In this document: in pieces, positions 26,461 to 36,678 of the stretch
Layout: every line of letters starts with the position of its first letter
Position numbering within the stretch: position 1 is the first letter of the stretch
DNA from: Massilia sp. NR 4-1
GTDB lineage: Bacteria; Pseudomonadota; Gammaproteobacteria; Burkholderiales; Burkholderiaceae_D
Direction: 5' to 3'
Assembly: GCF_001191005.1 (NCBI RefSeq)
Contig: NZ_CP012201.1
Location: 2,232,001 to 2,296,000, forward strand
DNA: 64,000 nucleotides
Made by a program: the position numbers and the translations under genes
Notes under the pieces: generated by a model
The model's database searches: none
What the model saw: only the letters and a program-made list of their open reading frames with translations
Told to the model about the DNA's origin: nothing

Positions 26461-26955
26461 TCAGGGCGCGGCTTCGGTCGACAGCACCAGGGTTTCCTTG
26501 ATCTCTTCCATCACCACATAGCTCTTGGACTGCGCCGCGCCCGGCAGGTTCAGCAGCATATCGCCCAGCAGCTTGCGGTACTCGGCCATCTCGCGGATGC
26601 GCGCCTTGATCAGGTAATCGAAATCGCCCGACACCAGATGGCACTCCTGCACCTCGGGAATGCGCAGCACCTCGCGCCGGAACTGTTCGAACACCAGGGC
26701 CGATTTCTGGTTCAGCGTGATTTCCACGAAGACCAGCAGGGTCGCCCCCAACGCAGGCGGACTGATGCGGGCGTGGTAGCCGGTGATCACCCCGTCGCGC
26801 TCCATGCGCTTGACGCGCTCGATGGCCGGCGTGATCGACAGGCCGACCTGCTCGCTCAGGTCCTTCATCGAGATCCGCCCATCCTCTTGCAGGATGCGCA
26901 GGATCTTGCGGTCCAGCTTATCCAGGCCGCGCACGGATTCCTTTTGGGTTCTCAT
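26461..26955 (-). CDS. Lrp/AsnC-family transcriptional regulator
   Basis: A 164-residue Lrp-type regulator: N-terminal helix-turn-helix (LDKLDRKILRILQEDGRISM ... LSITPAIERVKRMERDGVI) and a C-terminal RAM ligand-binding domain (TLLVFVEITL, VQECHLVSGDFDYLIKAR). It is divergent from dadA with a 106-bp AT-rich gap. This is the usual position of the amino-acid-responsive activator of D-amino acid dehydrogenase (DadR/Lrp type), so it probably controls dadA with alanine or a related amino acid as effector. Confidence 0.92.
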   Translation of the reverse strand: MRTQKESVRGLDKLDRKILRILQEDGRISMKDLSEQVGLSITPAIERVKRMERDGVITGYHARISPPALGATLLVFVEITLNQKSALVFEQFRREVLRIPEVQECHLVSGDFDYLIKARIREMAEYRKLLGDMLLNLPGAAQSKSYVVMEEIKETLVLSTEAAP

Positions 26956-27061
26956 GATTTATTAATGAATATCACTAATTTTATGGTAACAAACACTGGA
27001 GAAACAAACTTATCATAGTAAAAATCCCCGCACAAGTAATAATTAATACATAGGAAGAGAC
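26956..27061. promoter_or_regulatory. divergent lrp-type / dadA control region
   Basis: This 106-bp gap is far more AT-rich than its surroundings (TTTATTAATGAATATCACT and TAATAATTAATACATAGG). Lrp-family proteins bind degenerate AT-rich sites in such divergent gaps. AGGAAGAG before 27062 is the dadA ribosome binding site. Individual operator boxes cannot be assigned by eye. Confidence 0.5.
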
Positions 27062-28351
27062 ATGCGCGTCGTCGTTCTTGGAAGTGGCGTCATCGGCGTC
27101 ACCACCGCCTACTATCTGGCCAAGGCCGGCCACGAAGTCACCGTGCTGGACCGCCAACCCGGTCCCGCCCTCGAAACCAGTTTCGCCAACGCCGGCCAGA
27201 TTTCCCCCGGCTACGCCTCGCCCTGGGCCGCGCCCGGCATCCCGCTGAAAGCGATGAAATGGATGCTGCAGCGCCACGCCCCGCTCTCGATCACCCCGGA
27301 CGGCACCGTATTCCAGTTGCAGTGGATGTGGCAGATGCTGCGCAACTGCAATGCCGCCAGCTATGCCGTCAATAAAGAGCGCATGGTACGCCTGGCCGAG
27401 TACAGCCGCGATTGCTTTAAAGTGCTGCGCGCCGCCACCGGCATCGAGTACGAAGGCCGCCAGCAAGGCACGACCCAGCTGTTCCGCACCCAGAAGCAGC
27501 TGGACGACGCCGCCAAGGATATCCAGGTGCTGGAAGAAACCGGCGTGCCCTACGAACTGCTGACGCCCGAACAGCTGGTCAATGCCGAACCCGGCCTGGC
27601 GGCCTCGCGCCACAAACTGGCCGGCGGCCTGCGTCTGCCCAACGATGAAACCGGCGACTGCCAGCTGTTCACCACCCGCCTGACCGCCATGGCCGAAGAA
27701 CTGGGCGTCAAATTCCGCTACAACGTCGATATCGGCAACCTGGCCATGAGCGGCGATGAAGTCAAGGGGGTGCGCTGCGGCGCCGAACTGGTGACCGGCG
27801 ACAGCTTCGTGGTGGCGCTGGGCGCCTACTCGACGGCCTTCCTCAAGCCCCTGGTCGAGATCCCGGTGTATCCGCTGAAAGGCTATTCGATCACCGTGCC
27901 CATCGTCGATGGCGGCAAGGCGCCCACCTCGACCATCCTGGACGAAACCTACAAGATCGCCGTCACCCGCTTCGACGACCGCATCCGCGTCGGCGGCATG
28001 GCCGAAATCGCCGGCTTCAACCTGGACCTGAATCCGCGCCGCCGCGAAACGCTGGACATGGTGGTCAACGACCTCTTCCCCGGCGCCGGCAACACGGCCG
28101 AAGCCACCTTCTGGACCGGCCTGCGTCCGATGACCCCGGACGGCACGCCGGTGGTCGGCCGCACCGGCCTGCGCAATCTGTTCACCAACACGGGCCACGG
28201 CACGCTGGGCTGGACCATGTCCTGCGGCTCTGCCCAATTGCTGGCCGACCTGATCTCGGCCCAGCGTCCAGCCATCCGCGCCGACGACCTCTCGGTCAGC
28301 CGCTATCGCCAAGAAAGCGGCGCGGGCCGTCCCGAGCTGGTCAACGCTTAA
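27062..28351 (+). CDS. dadA: D-amino acid dehydrogenase, small subunit type
   Basis: A 429-residue DAO-fold flavoprotein that oxidises D-alanine and other D-amino acids to keto acids, feeding electrons to the respiratory chain at the inner membrane. The N-terminal FAD motif is VVLGSGVIGVTTAYYLAKAG; family signatures include TSFANAGQISPGYASPWAAP and the C-terminal TGLRPMTPDGTPVVG and NTGHGTLGWTMSCGSA. Length matches DadA (about 430). The gene is monocistronic, followed by two hairpins. No alanine racemase (dadX) gene is present next to it. Confidence 0.93.
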   Translation: MRVVVLGSGVIGVTTAYYLAKAGHEVTVLDRQPGPALETSFANAGQISPGYASPWAAPGIPLKAMKWMLQRHAPLSITPDGTVFQLQWMWQMLRNCNAASYAVNKERMVRLAEYSRDCFKVLRAATGIEYEGRQQGTTQLFRTQKQLDDAAKDIQVLEETGVPYELLTPEQLVNAEPGLAASRHKLAGGLRLPNDETGDCQLFTTRLTAMAEELGVKFRYNVDIGNLAMSGDEVKGVRCGAELVTGDSFVVALGAYSTAFLKPLVEIPVYPLKGYSITVPIVDGGKAPTSTILDETYKIAVTRFDDRIRVGGMAEIAGFNLDLNPRRRETLDMVVNDLFPGAGNTAEATFWTGLRPMTPDGTPVVGRTGLRNLFTNTGHGTLGWTMSCGSAQLLADLISAQRPAIRADDLSVSRYRQESGAGRPELVNA

Positions 28352-28375
28352 GCAGCAACGCGGCAAAGCGGTGAC

Positions 28376-28440
28376 AAAAGCGGGAATAGTGCCCGCTTTT
28401 CCCGAAATCTTTCAGAAAACCGGGGTCCATCCCCGGTTTT
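28376..28440 (+). terminator. double hairpin terminator after dadA
   Basis: Two successive stems lie just after dadA. The first is AAAAGCGGG (28376-28384) with CCCGCTTTT (28392-28400). The second is AAAACCGGGG (28416-28425) with CCCCGGTTTT (28431-28440). Both end in T runs. The second lies only 18 bases before the next start codon. Confidence 0.88.
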
Positions 28441-28458
28441 CTTCGTATAATTTTCGGC

Positions 28459-29298
28459 ATGAATAAACTGGAAGCCTTCGGGCATATAGCCGCGCTGGCA
28501 ATGCGCGGCGATCTGGTGTTCCCCACCAGCGTCAACGCCGCCCTGCGCGTCCAACTCGCGCTGGACGATCCCGATTGTCCTATCGATGAAGCGATCCGCC
28601 TGGTGCTAGCCGAACCGCAGCTGGCCGCGCGCACCGTGGCGCTGGCCAATTCGGCCATGTTCAGCCGCAGCGGCGGCGCCGTCGTCACCAATGCGCGCGC
28701 CGCCATCATGCGCATCGGCTACCACAATCTGTTCGCGCTGGCCGCCGCCATGGTGGTGCGCCAGTTCGGCAGCAAGATCACCGATCCGGAATTGCGCAAT
28801 ATGGCCGAGCAGCTGTGGGACCACACCATCCATGTGGCCTGCCTGTCGCGCATCATCGCGCGCGAGGTGACGTATGTGAATCCGGACACCGCGCTGTTCG
28901 CGGCCATCGTGCATGAAGTGGGCGGCTTTTATCTGCTCTCGCGCGCCGACGAATTCCCCGGCCTGCTGGAACCGGATCCGGAAAACTGGCAGCCGGCCAG
29001 CGAGGAAATCATCACGCGCGAGGTGATGCACAAGCTGGGCATCCCGGAACCGGTGGCCACGGCCATCGAGGGCTTGCGCGACGGCTTCCTGCAAATCCCG
29101 CCCGACACCCTGCTCGACACCCTGCTGCTGGCCAACCATCTGGCGCCCGTGGCCTCGCCGCTGCCGTCCGCGCCGCGCGAGGAACCGGCCCATTCCGAAT
29201 CGATCATCGACCTCTTCATCGATGAGGAAAAGCTGGCGCGCATGCTGGCCGAATCGAAGGCCGATGCGGCCTCGATGAACGCCGCCCTGCTGGTGTAA
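28459..29298 (+). CDS. HDOD-domain signalling protein
   Basis: A 279-residue cytoplasmic protein whose central 200 residues form an HDOD domain (PTSVNAALRVQLAL, EPQLAARTVALANSAMF, AAIMRIGYHNLFALAAAMVV, AAIVHEVGGFYLL). HDOD proteins are HD-like domains without the catalytic metal pair. They act as adaptors in cyclic di-GMP, motility or type IV pilus signalling. A TATAAT hexamer lies at 28446-28451, only 7 bases before the ATG, and no ribosome binding site is visible, so a leaderless transcript is possible. Target unknown. Confidence 0.8.
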   Translation: MNKLEAFGHIAALAMRGDLVFPTSVNAALRVQLALDDPDCPIDEAIRLVLAEPQLAARTVALANSAMFSRSGGAVVTNARAAIMRIGYHNLFALAAAMVVRQFGSKITDPELRNMAEQLWDHTIHVACLSRIIAREVTYVNPDTALFAAIVHEVGGFYLLSRADEFPGLLEPDPENWQPASEEIITREVMHKLGIPEPVATAIEGLRDGFLQIPPDTLLDTLLLANHLAPVASPLPSAPREEPAHSESIIDLFIDEEKLARMLAESKADAASMNAALLV

Positions 29299-29347
29299 AT
29301 TCCTGCGGCGGCGCTGCCCCGCGCGGGCAGCGCCGCCGCCAGGCGCC

Positions 29348-29992
29348 TTAAGCGCGGGCGCGCGCCAGCGGGTTCGGCGTCGGCTCGGCCACCTTGTGCA
29401 GCAGGTTGCGGTCGAGATGGTGGAAAGGCTCGCTTTCCTTGCCGCGGATGAGCATCACCGTGTCTTCCTCATAACCCCAGCTGCCGTCCTCGTTCTGCGT
29501 CACCTTGATGCGGTATTCCACCGTCTTGAAACCGAATTCCAGGAAGGGATTGGAGCGGATGCCATAGGTGTCCGATTCCAGCTTGGCCACCAGTTCGAAC
29601 TCCTTGGCGTCGGGCGCCACCGTGCCGGCCGCCATCGCGATCTGGCCGCGCGGAATGGCCAGGGTCTGGATCACGGTCTGGGTGGCCGGTTCCCACAGCC
29701 AGTAGCCGACCTGCTCGTGGTAGGTCTTCACATTGTCCGGCTTGTTGATGATGATCAGGTAGCGCAGGCCGTAGAACAGCTGCGGGCCGTTGGTCACGGG
29801 ATCGATGGGCTGCAGCTCGATGCGCTCGACGAAAGCCTGCTTGCGCGGGCCGTCGGCCTTGGGCTTGATATCGAGGCCGCGCTGGCCTTCCCAGATGCCG
29901 GCCATGGCCGTCAGCGGGCCGAGGTTGGCGAGGGTGTCGATGTCGACATTGCTTGGTTCGGTGTAGATATCGTCGGAGAATTGTTGGCTCAT
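29348..29992 (-). CDS. nitrobindin-like heme-binding beta-barrel protein
   Basis: A 214-residue soluble protein with the beta-barrel signature of the nitrobindin/THAP4-like family. It has GIWEG near residue 33, strands YGLRYLIIINK and HEQVGYWLWEPATQTVIQTL, GQIAMAAGTV, and a histidine-containing C-terminal segment (EPFHHLDRNLLHKV). Family members bind heme in a ten-stranded barrel and react with NO or peroxynitrite; others bind fatty-acid-like ligands. The histidine placement makes heme plausible but not proven. The gene stands alone on the minus strand. Confidence 0.7.
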   Translation of the reverse strand: MSQQFSDDIYTEPSNVDIDTLANLGPLTAMAGIWEGQRGLDIKPKADGPRKQAFVERIELQPIDPVTNGPQLFYGLRYLIIINKPDNVKTYHEQVGYWLWEPATQTVIQTLAIPRGQIAMAAGTVAPDAKEFELVAKLESDTYGIRSNPFLEFGFKTVEYRIKVTQNEDGSWGYEEDTVMLIRGKESEPFHHLDRNLLHKVAEPTPNPLARARA

Positions 29993-30049
29993 GGCTTGGT
30001 CGGGCTTATCGGGCTGGGAATGCAGATAGGCAATTGTAGCCTAAGCCGC

Positions 30050-32272
<2,223 letters not shown>

Positions 32273-32279
32273 ACGGCGC

Positions 32280-33443
32280 CTAGGCCGCCTGGCTGGCGGC
32301 GGCCAGCTTGTTGCCCAAGGCGATGATGGCGTCCACGCCGCGCTTCAGGGTGGCCACATCGTCGGCGATATAGCCGATGCGGATAAAACCGGCGCAGCCG
32401 AGCGCCTCGCCCGGCATGATGGCGACGCGGTATTGCTCGATCAAGGTTTCGGCAAAGGCGTTGGTGTCCATGGTCAAGCCCGAGATATCGCCCCACAAAT
32501 AGGGACCGGAATCGGGACGCGTCATTTTAATCCAAGGCACGGCAGAAAACATCCCCACCACCAGATCGCGCCGCGCGCGGTAGTCCGCCACCAGCTCCGG
32601 CACGTCGCCGGTGGCGAAAGCCGCTTCGGCCGCCACCTGGCTCAGGGCCGGCACGGCGGCCGTGATCGGGCCTTGCAGGGCTTCCATCGCTTTCACCAGC
32701 ACCGCCGGGGCCACGGCAAAGCCGGCGCGCCAGCCCATCATGGCATAGCTTTGCGAAGCCGAGAAGATGGTGACGACGCCAATCTCGGCCCAATCCCCGG
32801 CCAGCGCCGCCAGACTGTGGTGGCGGCCCTCGAAAATCAGCTTTTCATAGCTCTCGTCGACGATGCAGTGGGCACTGCGGGCGCGCAGCCAATCGGCGAC
32901 GGCCAGCAGCTCGTCGCGGGTAAACACCTTGCCGCTCGGGTTGTGCGGGTTGTTGACGATCAGGACTTTGGCGCGCGGCAGCGCGTCCAGGAAGGCGGCG
33001 TCGATGCGCGCCGGCTGGTCGACCAGCACGATATTCAGTCCCAGCAGCTGGGCGGTGGCGACATACGCCGGCCAGTGCGGACGGAACACGATCACGGTAT
33101 CGCCCGGATCGGTCATCACGTACAGGGACTGGTACAGCGCCTGCTTGGCGCCATTGGTGACGATCACTTCGGCCGCGCTGGCCGCGATGCCGTTTTCGGC
33201 GCCCACCTTGGCCGCCAGTTTCTGGCGCAGGGCCGCCGCGCCGCCCACCGCCGTGTAAGGCAGCAGCGGCTGCTGCACCGCCGCGGCCACGGCGGCGCGC
33301 ACATGCTCGGGCGCCGGGAAGTGGGAGATGGCGATGGAAAAATCGATGACGTCTTCGCCTTGCAACTTCAATACATCAACGCGTTCGTGCATGGCCGTGG
33401 TGGCCAGCGGCCGGGCGGCCGCAATCCGTTTTGATACCTGCAT
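32280..33443 (-). CDS. class I aminotransferase homologue lacking the PLP lysine
   Basis: A 387-residue fold-type I PLP enzyme homologue. Cofactor and substrate signatures are present: YTAVGGAAALRQKLA, VIVTNGAKQALYQSL, VNNPHNPSGKVF, VDESYEKLIF, GWRAGFAV and the C-terminal FIRIGYI arginine. At the Schiff-base position, where relatives have SxSK, it reads SASQSYAMMGWR: Gln231, codon CAA. A one-base change would restore Lys. It is therefore a catalytically altered protein, a recently inactivated enzyme, or a sequence error. The ATG at 33443 was preferred to the TTG at 33476. It is the likely first gene of an operon with the CACHE kinase. Confidence 0.8.
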   Translation of the reverse strand: MQVSKRIAAARPLATTAMHERVDVLKLQGEDVIDFSIAISHFPAPEHVRAAVAAAVQQPLLPYTAVGGAAALRQKLAAKVGAENGIAASAAEVIVTNGAKQALYQSLYVMTDPGDTVIVFRPHWPAYVATAQLLGLNIVLVDQPARIDAAFLDALPRAKVLIVNNPHNPSGKVFTRDELLAVADWLRARSAHCIVDESYEKLIFEGRHHSLAALAGDWAEIGVVTIFSASQSYAMMGWRAGFAVAPAVLVKAMEALQGPITAAVPALSQVAAEAAFATGDVPELVADYRARRDLVVGMFSAVPWIKMTRPDSGPYLWGDISGLTMDTNAFAETLIEQYRVAIMPGEALGCAGFIRIGYIADDVATLKRGVDAIIALGNKLAAASQAA

Positions 33444-33542
33444 GTCGGGGCATACCTTTCTTGAAAAGTTAGCCAAAACATTTTACCAAAATGCAATAAA
33501 ATTGCACCCAGGTTTTTCTATCGTGCGACCGGCCGGCGCCCC

Positions 33543-36242
33543 TCAAGCGCCGAGCGGGGCGGGCGCCGCCGCCGGCGCTTTTGTAGCTTGCGGAATGGAA
33601 GCCGTTGCCGTTCCAGCCTGCAACAAGGCGGCAATGCCGTCGGCCGCGAGCGGCGGGCTGAGCAAATAACCCTGCAGCTCGTCGCAACCGTTGGCGCGCA
33701 GGAACTCGCACTGTTGCGCCGTTTCCACGCCTTCGGCGATCACCCGCAGCTGCAGCTGGTGGGCCAGCGAGATGATGGCGCGCGCAATGGCCTGGTCATC
33801 GGCGCTGTTGCCCAGGTCGCGCACGAAGGATTTGTCGATCTTCAGGCGGCCGATGGGGAAGGATTTCAGCGCCGCCAGGCTGGAATAGCCGGTGCCGAAA
33901 TCGTCGATCGACAGGGCCAGGCCCATGGCCTCCAGCTCGCGCATCTTGGCCACGGCTTGCTGCACATCGCGCATGATCAGCGATTCCGTCACCTCCAGCT
34001 CCAGCCAGCGCGGCGCCAGGCCGCTCTGCTGCAAGGCCTCGGCCACGCGCGCCTCCAGGCGCAGGTCGTCGAACTGGCGCGGCGAGACGTTCACCGAAAT
34101 GGTCAGCGGCGGCAAGCCGGCATCCTGCCAGGCGCGCCCCTGGCGGCACGCTTCGCGCAGCACCCATTCGCCGATGGCGACGATGGCCCCGCTCTCCTCG
34201 GCCAGCGGAATGAACTGGTCGGGCCGGATCGCGCCGCGCTCGGGATGCTGCCAGCGCAGCAGCGCTTCGACGCCGAAGATACGGCCGCTCTCCAGGTCCA
34301 GCTTGGGCTGGTACTCCAGGCGCAGCTGCCGCTCGTCGACCGCCTTGCGCAAGCCGTCCATCAAGGCCAGCTTCTCCTCCAGCGAGGCGTTCATCTCGCA
34401 GGCATAGAACTGGTAGTTGTTCTTGCCGCCATCCTTGGCGCGGTACATGGCCGCGTCGGCGTTCATCAGCAGGGTGCCGGGATCGGCGCCGTCGCGCGGA
34501 TACATGGAGACGCCGATGCTGCAGCTGACCTGCACTTCCTGACCTTCCAGGAGCACCGGCCGGATCACCTCGGCGCGGATGCGTTCCAGCAGCGGCGCGA
34601 TGCTGGCCACCTCGCCGCAGGCCTGCGGCAGCACCAGCACAAACTCGTCGCCGCCGAAGCGGCCCACGGTGTCCTCGCGGCGCAGGCACAGGGCCATGCG
34701 CTCGGCCACCTGCTTGAGCAGCTCGTCGCCGGCATTGTGGCCCAGGCCATCGTTGACCAGCTTGAAGCTGTCCAGGTCGATGAAAGCCACGGCCACGGCC
34801 TGCTTGTCGCGCCGCGCGCGCTCGATGGCCTGGCGCAGGCGCTCGCCGATCAGGCTGCGGTTGGGCAGGCCCGTCAAGGTATCGTGGTGGGCCATATGGT
34901 AGATGCGCTCCTCGGCCGCCTTGCGCTCGCTGATATCGCGCACGATGGCCACCACCCCGCCCTCCACGCCCACCACCTGCCAGTGCAGCCAGCGCGCGTC
35001 CACCTGGGGCATGATGTTTTCCATCTCTTCGTGGTGGGTGCCGCCCAGGTTGGTGATGCGCACCAGCTTGTCGAAGATGCCGTTATTGCGCGTCTCCGGC
35101 AGCCACGCGCACAGGGTCTGGCCCTGCAGCTCCTGCTTGCTCAGGCCCGTCATCTTTTCGGCGCGCGAATTGGCGGTGGTGATGCGGAAATCGGTGATCG
35201 CACCCTGCTCGTTGCGCAGGGCGCGCAGCACGAAGAAGGAATCCATATTCGCTTCCGAAGCGGCGGCATAGGTTTCCTGCGCCAGGCGGATGCGGCGGCG
35301 CGCGCGCGCGCCCTGCCAGCACCACAGCCAGGTCATGGCCATGGCCAGCAGCAGCACGGCGCTGGCCACACCGGCTTCCCACAGATGGTTCAGGCGGCGC
35401 TGTTCGACGCCGGCCATCACCTCGCTTTCGGCCAGGCCGGCCACCGCCGTCAGCGCGAAACCGTGCAATGGGCGTGCCGCCATATAGCGGCGGATGCCAT
35501 CCCAGGGAGTGGCCTGGGGCTGGCCCTGGGACAGCGGCGCGCGCGCCAGGTTCTGGCCCCAGGAGACTTTTTCGCCCACGCGCAGCACGCGCAGCACGCC
35601 GTCCTGGCCCAGCAAGCCCTGTACGCCCAGCTCGCCCTGGCGCGAACGCTCGTAGCCGCTGGTGAAATAGGCGGGATCGACTTCGACGATGGCGATGCCG
35701 GCGAAATTGCCGCCGGCATCGTTCAAGCGGCGCGAGAAATGCAGGTGCCAGTCCTGGTTGGACTGGTCGCGCATGGTCTGCGCCACGTACACGCTATCGC
35801 TGTTGCGCGCCTTGTGCACCTTGAAATAATCCTGGCCGCTGACGGGAATATTGCGCGCCGCCGGACTGCTGGCGAGGGTATTGCCGCGCGCATCGGTCAG
35901 GCTGACCACGAACACCAGGCCGGAAGGCAGCAGGCCTTGCTGCGACAGTTCCTTGAGCGCCTGCTCCGGCCCCTTCTTCTCGGTCACATACTTGAGCAGC
36001 TTGAGGGTCTGGTCGATGCCGTTCAGGTTGCGCGCCACCTGCGCCTCGTAGGTGGCGATCAGCTCCTGCACCGATTCCACGGCGGCGGCGCGCGCGGCGG
36101 CGCGTTCGGCGTCGATGAAATGCAAGGTCACGCCCCAGATGGCCGCCAGCAGCACCAGGGTAAACAGCGGCAGGGACAGGAAGGCGTCCTGCCACCAGCG
36201 CAGCAAACGCATGCCGCGGCTTTCGCGTCGCAGTTGGCCCAT
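33543..36242 (-). CDS. CACHE-PAS-GGDEF-EAL cyclic di-GMP enzyme
   Basis: An 899-residue membrane protein. A transmembrane helix (about 25-45), a periplasmic CACHE-like sensor (about 46-290), a second helix (about 296-315), a PAS domain (about 325-445), GGDEF (about 450-610) and EAL (about 625-875) follow in order. GGDEF is intact at 530-534 with RRED five residues before it as the inhibitory site. EAL retains EALLRW and DDFGTGYSS, so both synthesis and hydrolysis of cyclic di-GMP are possible. Its ATG overlaps the stop of the PBP-like gene (TGATG), implying translational coupling with that periplasmic protein. Confidence 0.9.
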   Translation of the reverse strand: MGQLRRESRGMRLLRWWQDAFLSLPLFTLVLLAAIWGVTLHFIDAERAAARAAAVESVQELIATYEAQVARNLNGIDQTLKLLKYVTEKKGPEQALKELSQQGLLPSGLVFVVSLTDARGNTLASSPAARNIPVSGQDYFKVHKARNSDSVYVAQTMRDQSNQDWHLHFSRRLNDAGGNFAGIAIVEVDPAYFTSGYERSRQGELGVQGLLGQDGVLRVLRVGEKVSWGQNLARAPLSQGQPQATPWDGIRRYMAARPLHGFALTAVAGLAESEVMAGVEQRRLNHLWEAGVASAVLLLAMAMTWLWCWQGARARRRIRLAQETYAAASEANMDSFFVLRALRNEQGAITDFRITTANSRAEKMTGLSKQELQGQTLCAWLPETRNNGIFDKLVRITNLGGTHHEEMENIMPQVDARWLHWQVVGVEGGVVAIVRDISERKAAEERIYHMAHHDTLTGLPNRSLIGERLRQAIERARRDKQAVAVAFIDLDSFKLVNDGLGHNAGDELLKQVAERMALCLRREDTVGRFGGDEFVLVLPQACGEVASIAPLLERIRAEVIRPVLLEGQEVQVSCSIGVSMYPRDGADPGTLLMNADAAMYRAKDGGKNNYQFYACEMNASLEEKLALMDGLRKAVDERQLRLEYQPKLDLESGRIFGVEALLRWQHPERGAIRPDQFIPLAEESGAIVAIGEWVLREACRQGRAWQDAGLPPLTISVNVSPRQFDDLRLEARVAEALQQSGLAPRWLELEVTESLIMRDVQQAVAKMRELEAMGLALSIDDFGTGYSSLAALKSFPIGRLKIDKSFVRDLGNSADDQAIARAIISLAHQLQLRVIAEGVETAQQCEFLRANGCDELQGYLLSPPLAADGIAALLQAGTATASIPQATKAPAAAPAPLGA

Positions 36243-36667
36243 CAGTGCACCACCAGCACCGGCTTGACGCTGGCATCCAGCGCGCTGCGTTCGATATAGC
36301 CGATCATATTGGGATTCTCCGCCACCAGCTTGCGCACGGCGGCGCTGCCCGCCATTTCGCGCGGCGGCTGGCCGCGTCCCGTAAAGATCATCTTGGTCCA
36401 GTAAGCTTTCATCAGGGCCGGGCTTTTCGCCGCCACCTTGCTGTAGAACTCATTGCGCAGCGGCGTGTTGATGGCCTGGTCGATGGCGACCGCCTCCCCG
36501 CCTTCGGGAAAACGGGCCACCTCGGCCAGGAAGATATCGGCCACCTGCTCGGCGCGCAATTGCGCCACCGGGCTGCGGCTGGAAACGATCACCACCAGCT
36601 CGGCCGCCACGGCCGGCACGCTCAGCGCGGCGCTCAGGAGCAGCGCTCCCAGTTTGCTTAGTCGCAT
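36242..36667 (-). CDS. small PstS-like periplasmic substrate-binding protein
   Basis: A 141-residue exported protein with a signal peptide (MRLSKLGALLLSAALSVPAVAAE) and a short PBP-like domain (VVIVSSRSPVAQLRAEQVAD, MKAYWTKMIFTGRGQPP, VAENPNMIGYIERSAL). It is about half the size of phosphate-binding PstS and is not with ABC transporter genes. Proteins of this type often precede GGDEF/EAL or kinase genes and probably present a ligand to a membrane sensor. Start at 36665-36667 (MRLSK); an in-frame ATG five codons upstream lies within the porin gene end. Confidence 0.75.
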   Translation of the reverse strand: MRLSKLGALLLSAALSVPAVAAELVVIVSSRSPVAQLRAEQVADIFLAEVARFPEGGEAVAIDQAINTPLRNEFYSKVAAKSPALMKAYWTKMIFTGRGQPPREMAGSAAVRKLVAENPNMIGYIERSALDASVKPVLVVH

Positions 36668-36678
36668 GACGGCCTCCG

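Noticed and set aside
33588..36299. 903-codon open frame on the plus strand
   Set aside because: Antisense shadow of the GGDEF-EAL gene; low-complexity composition and no domain signature.
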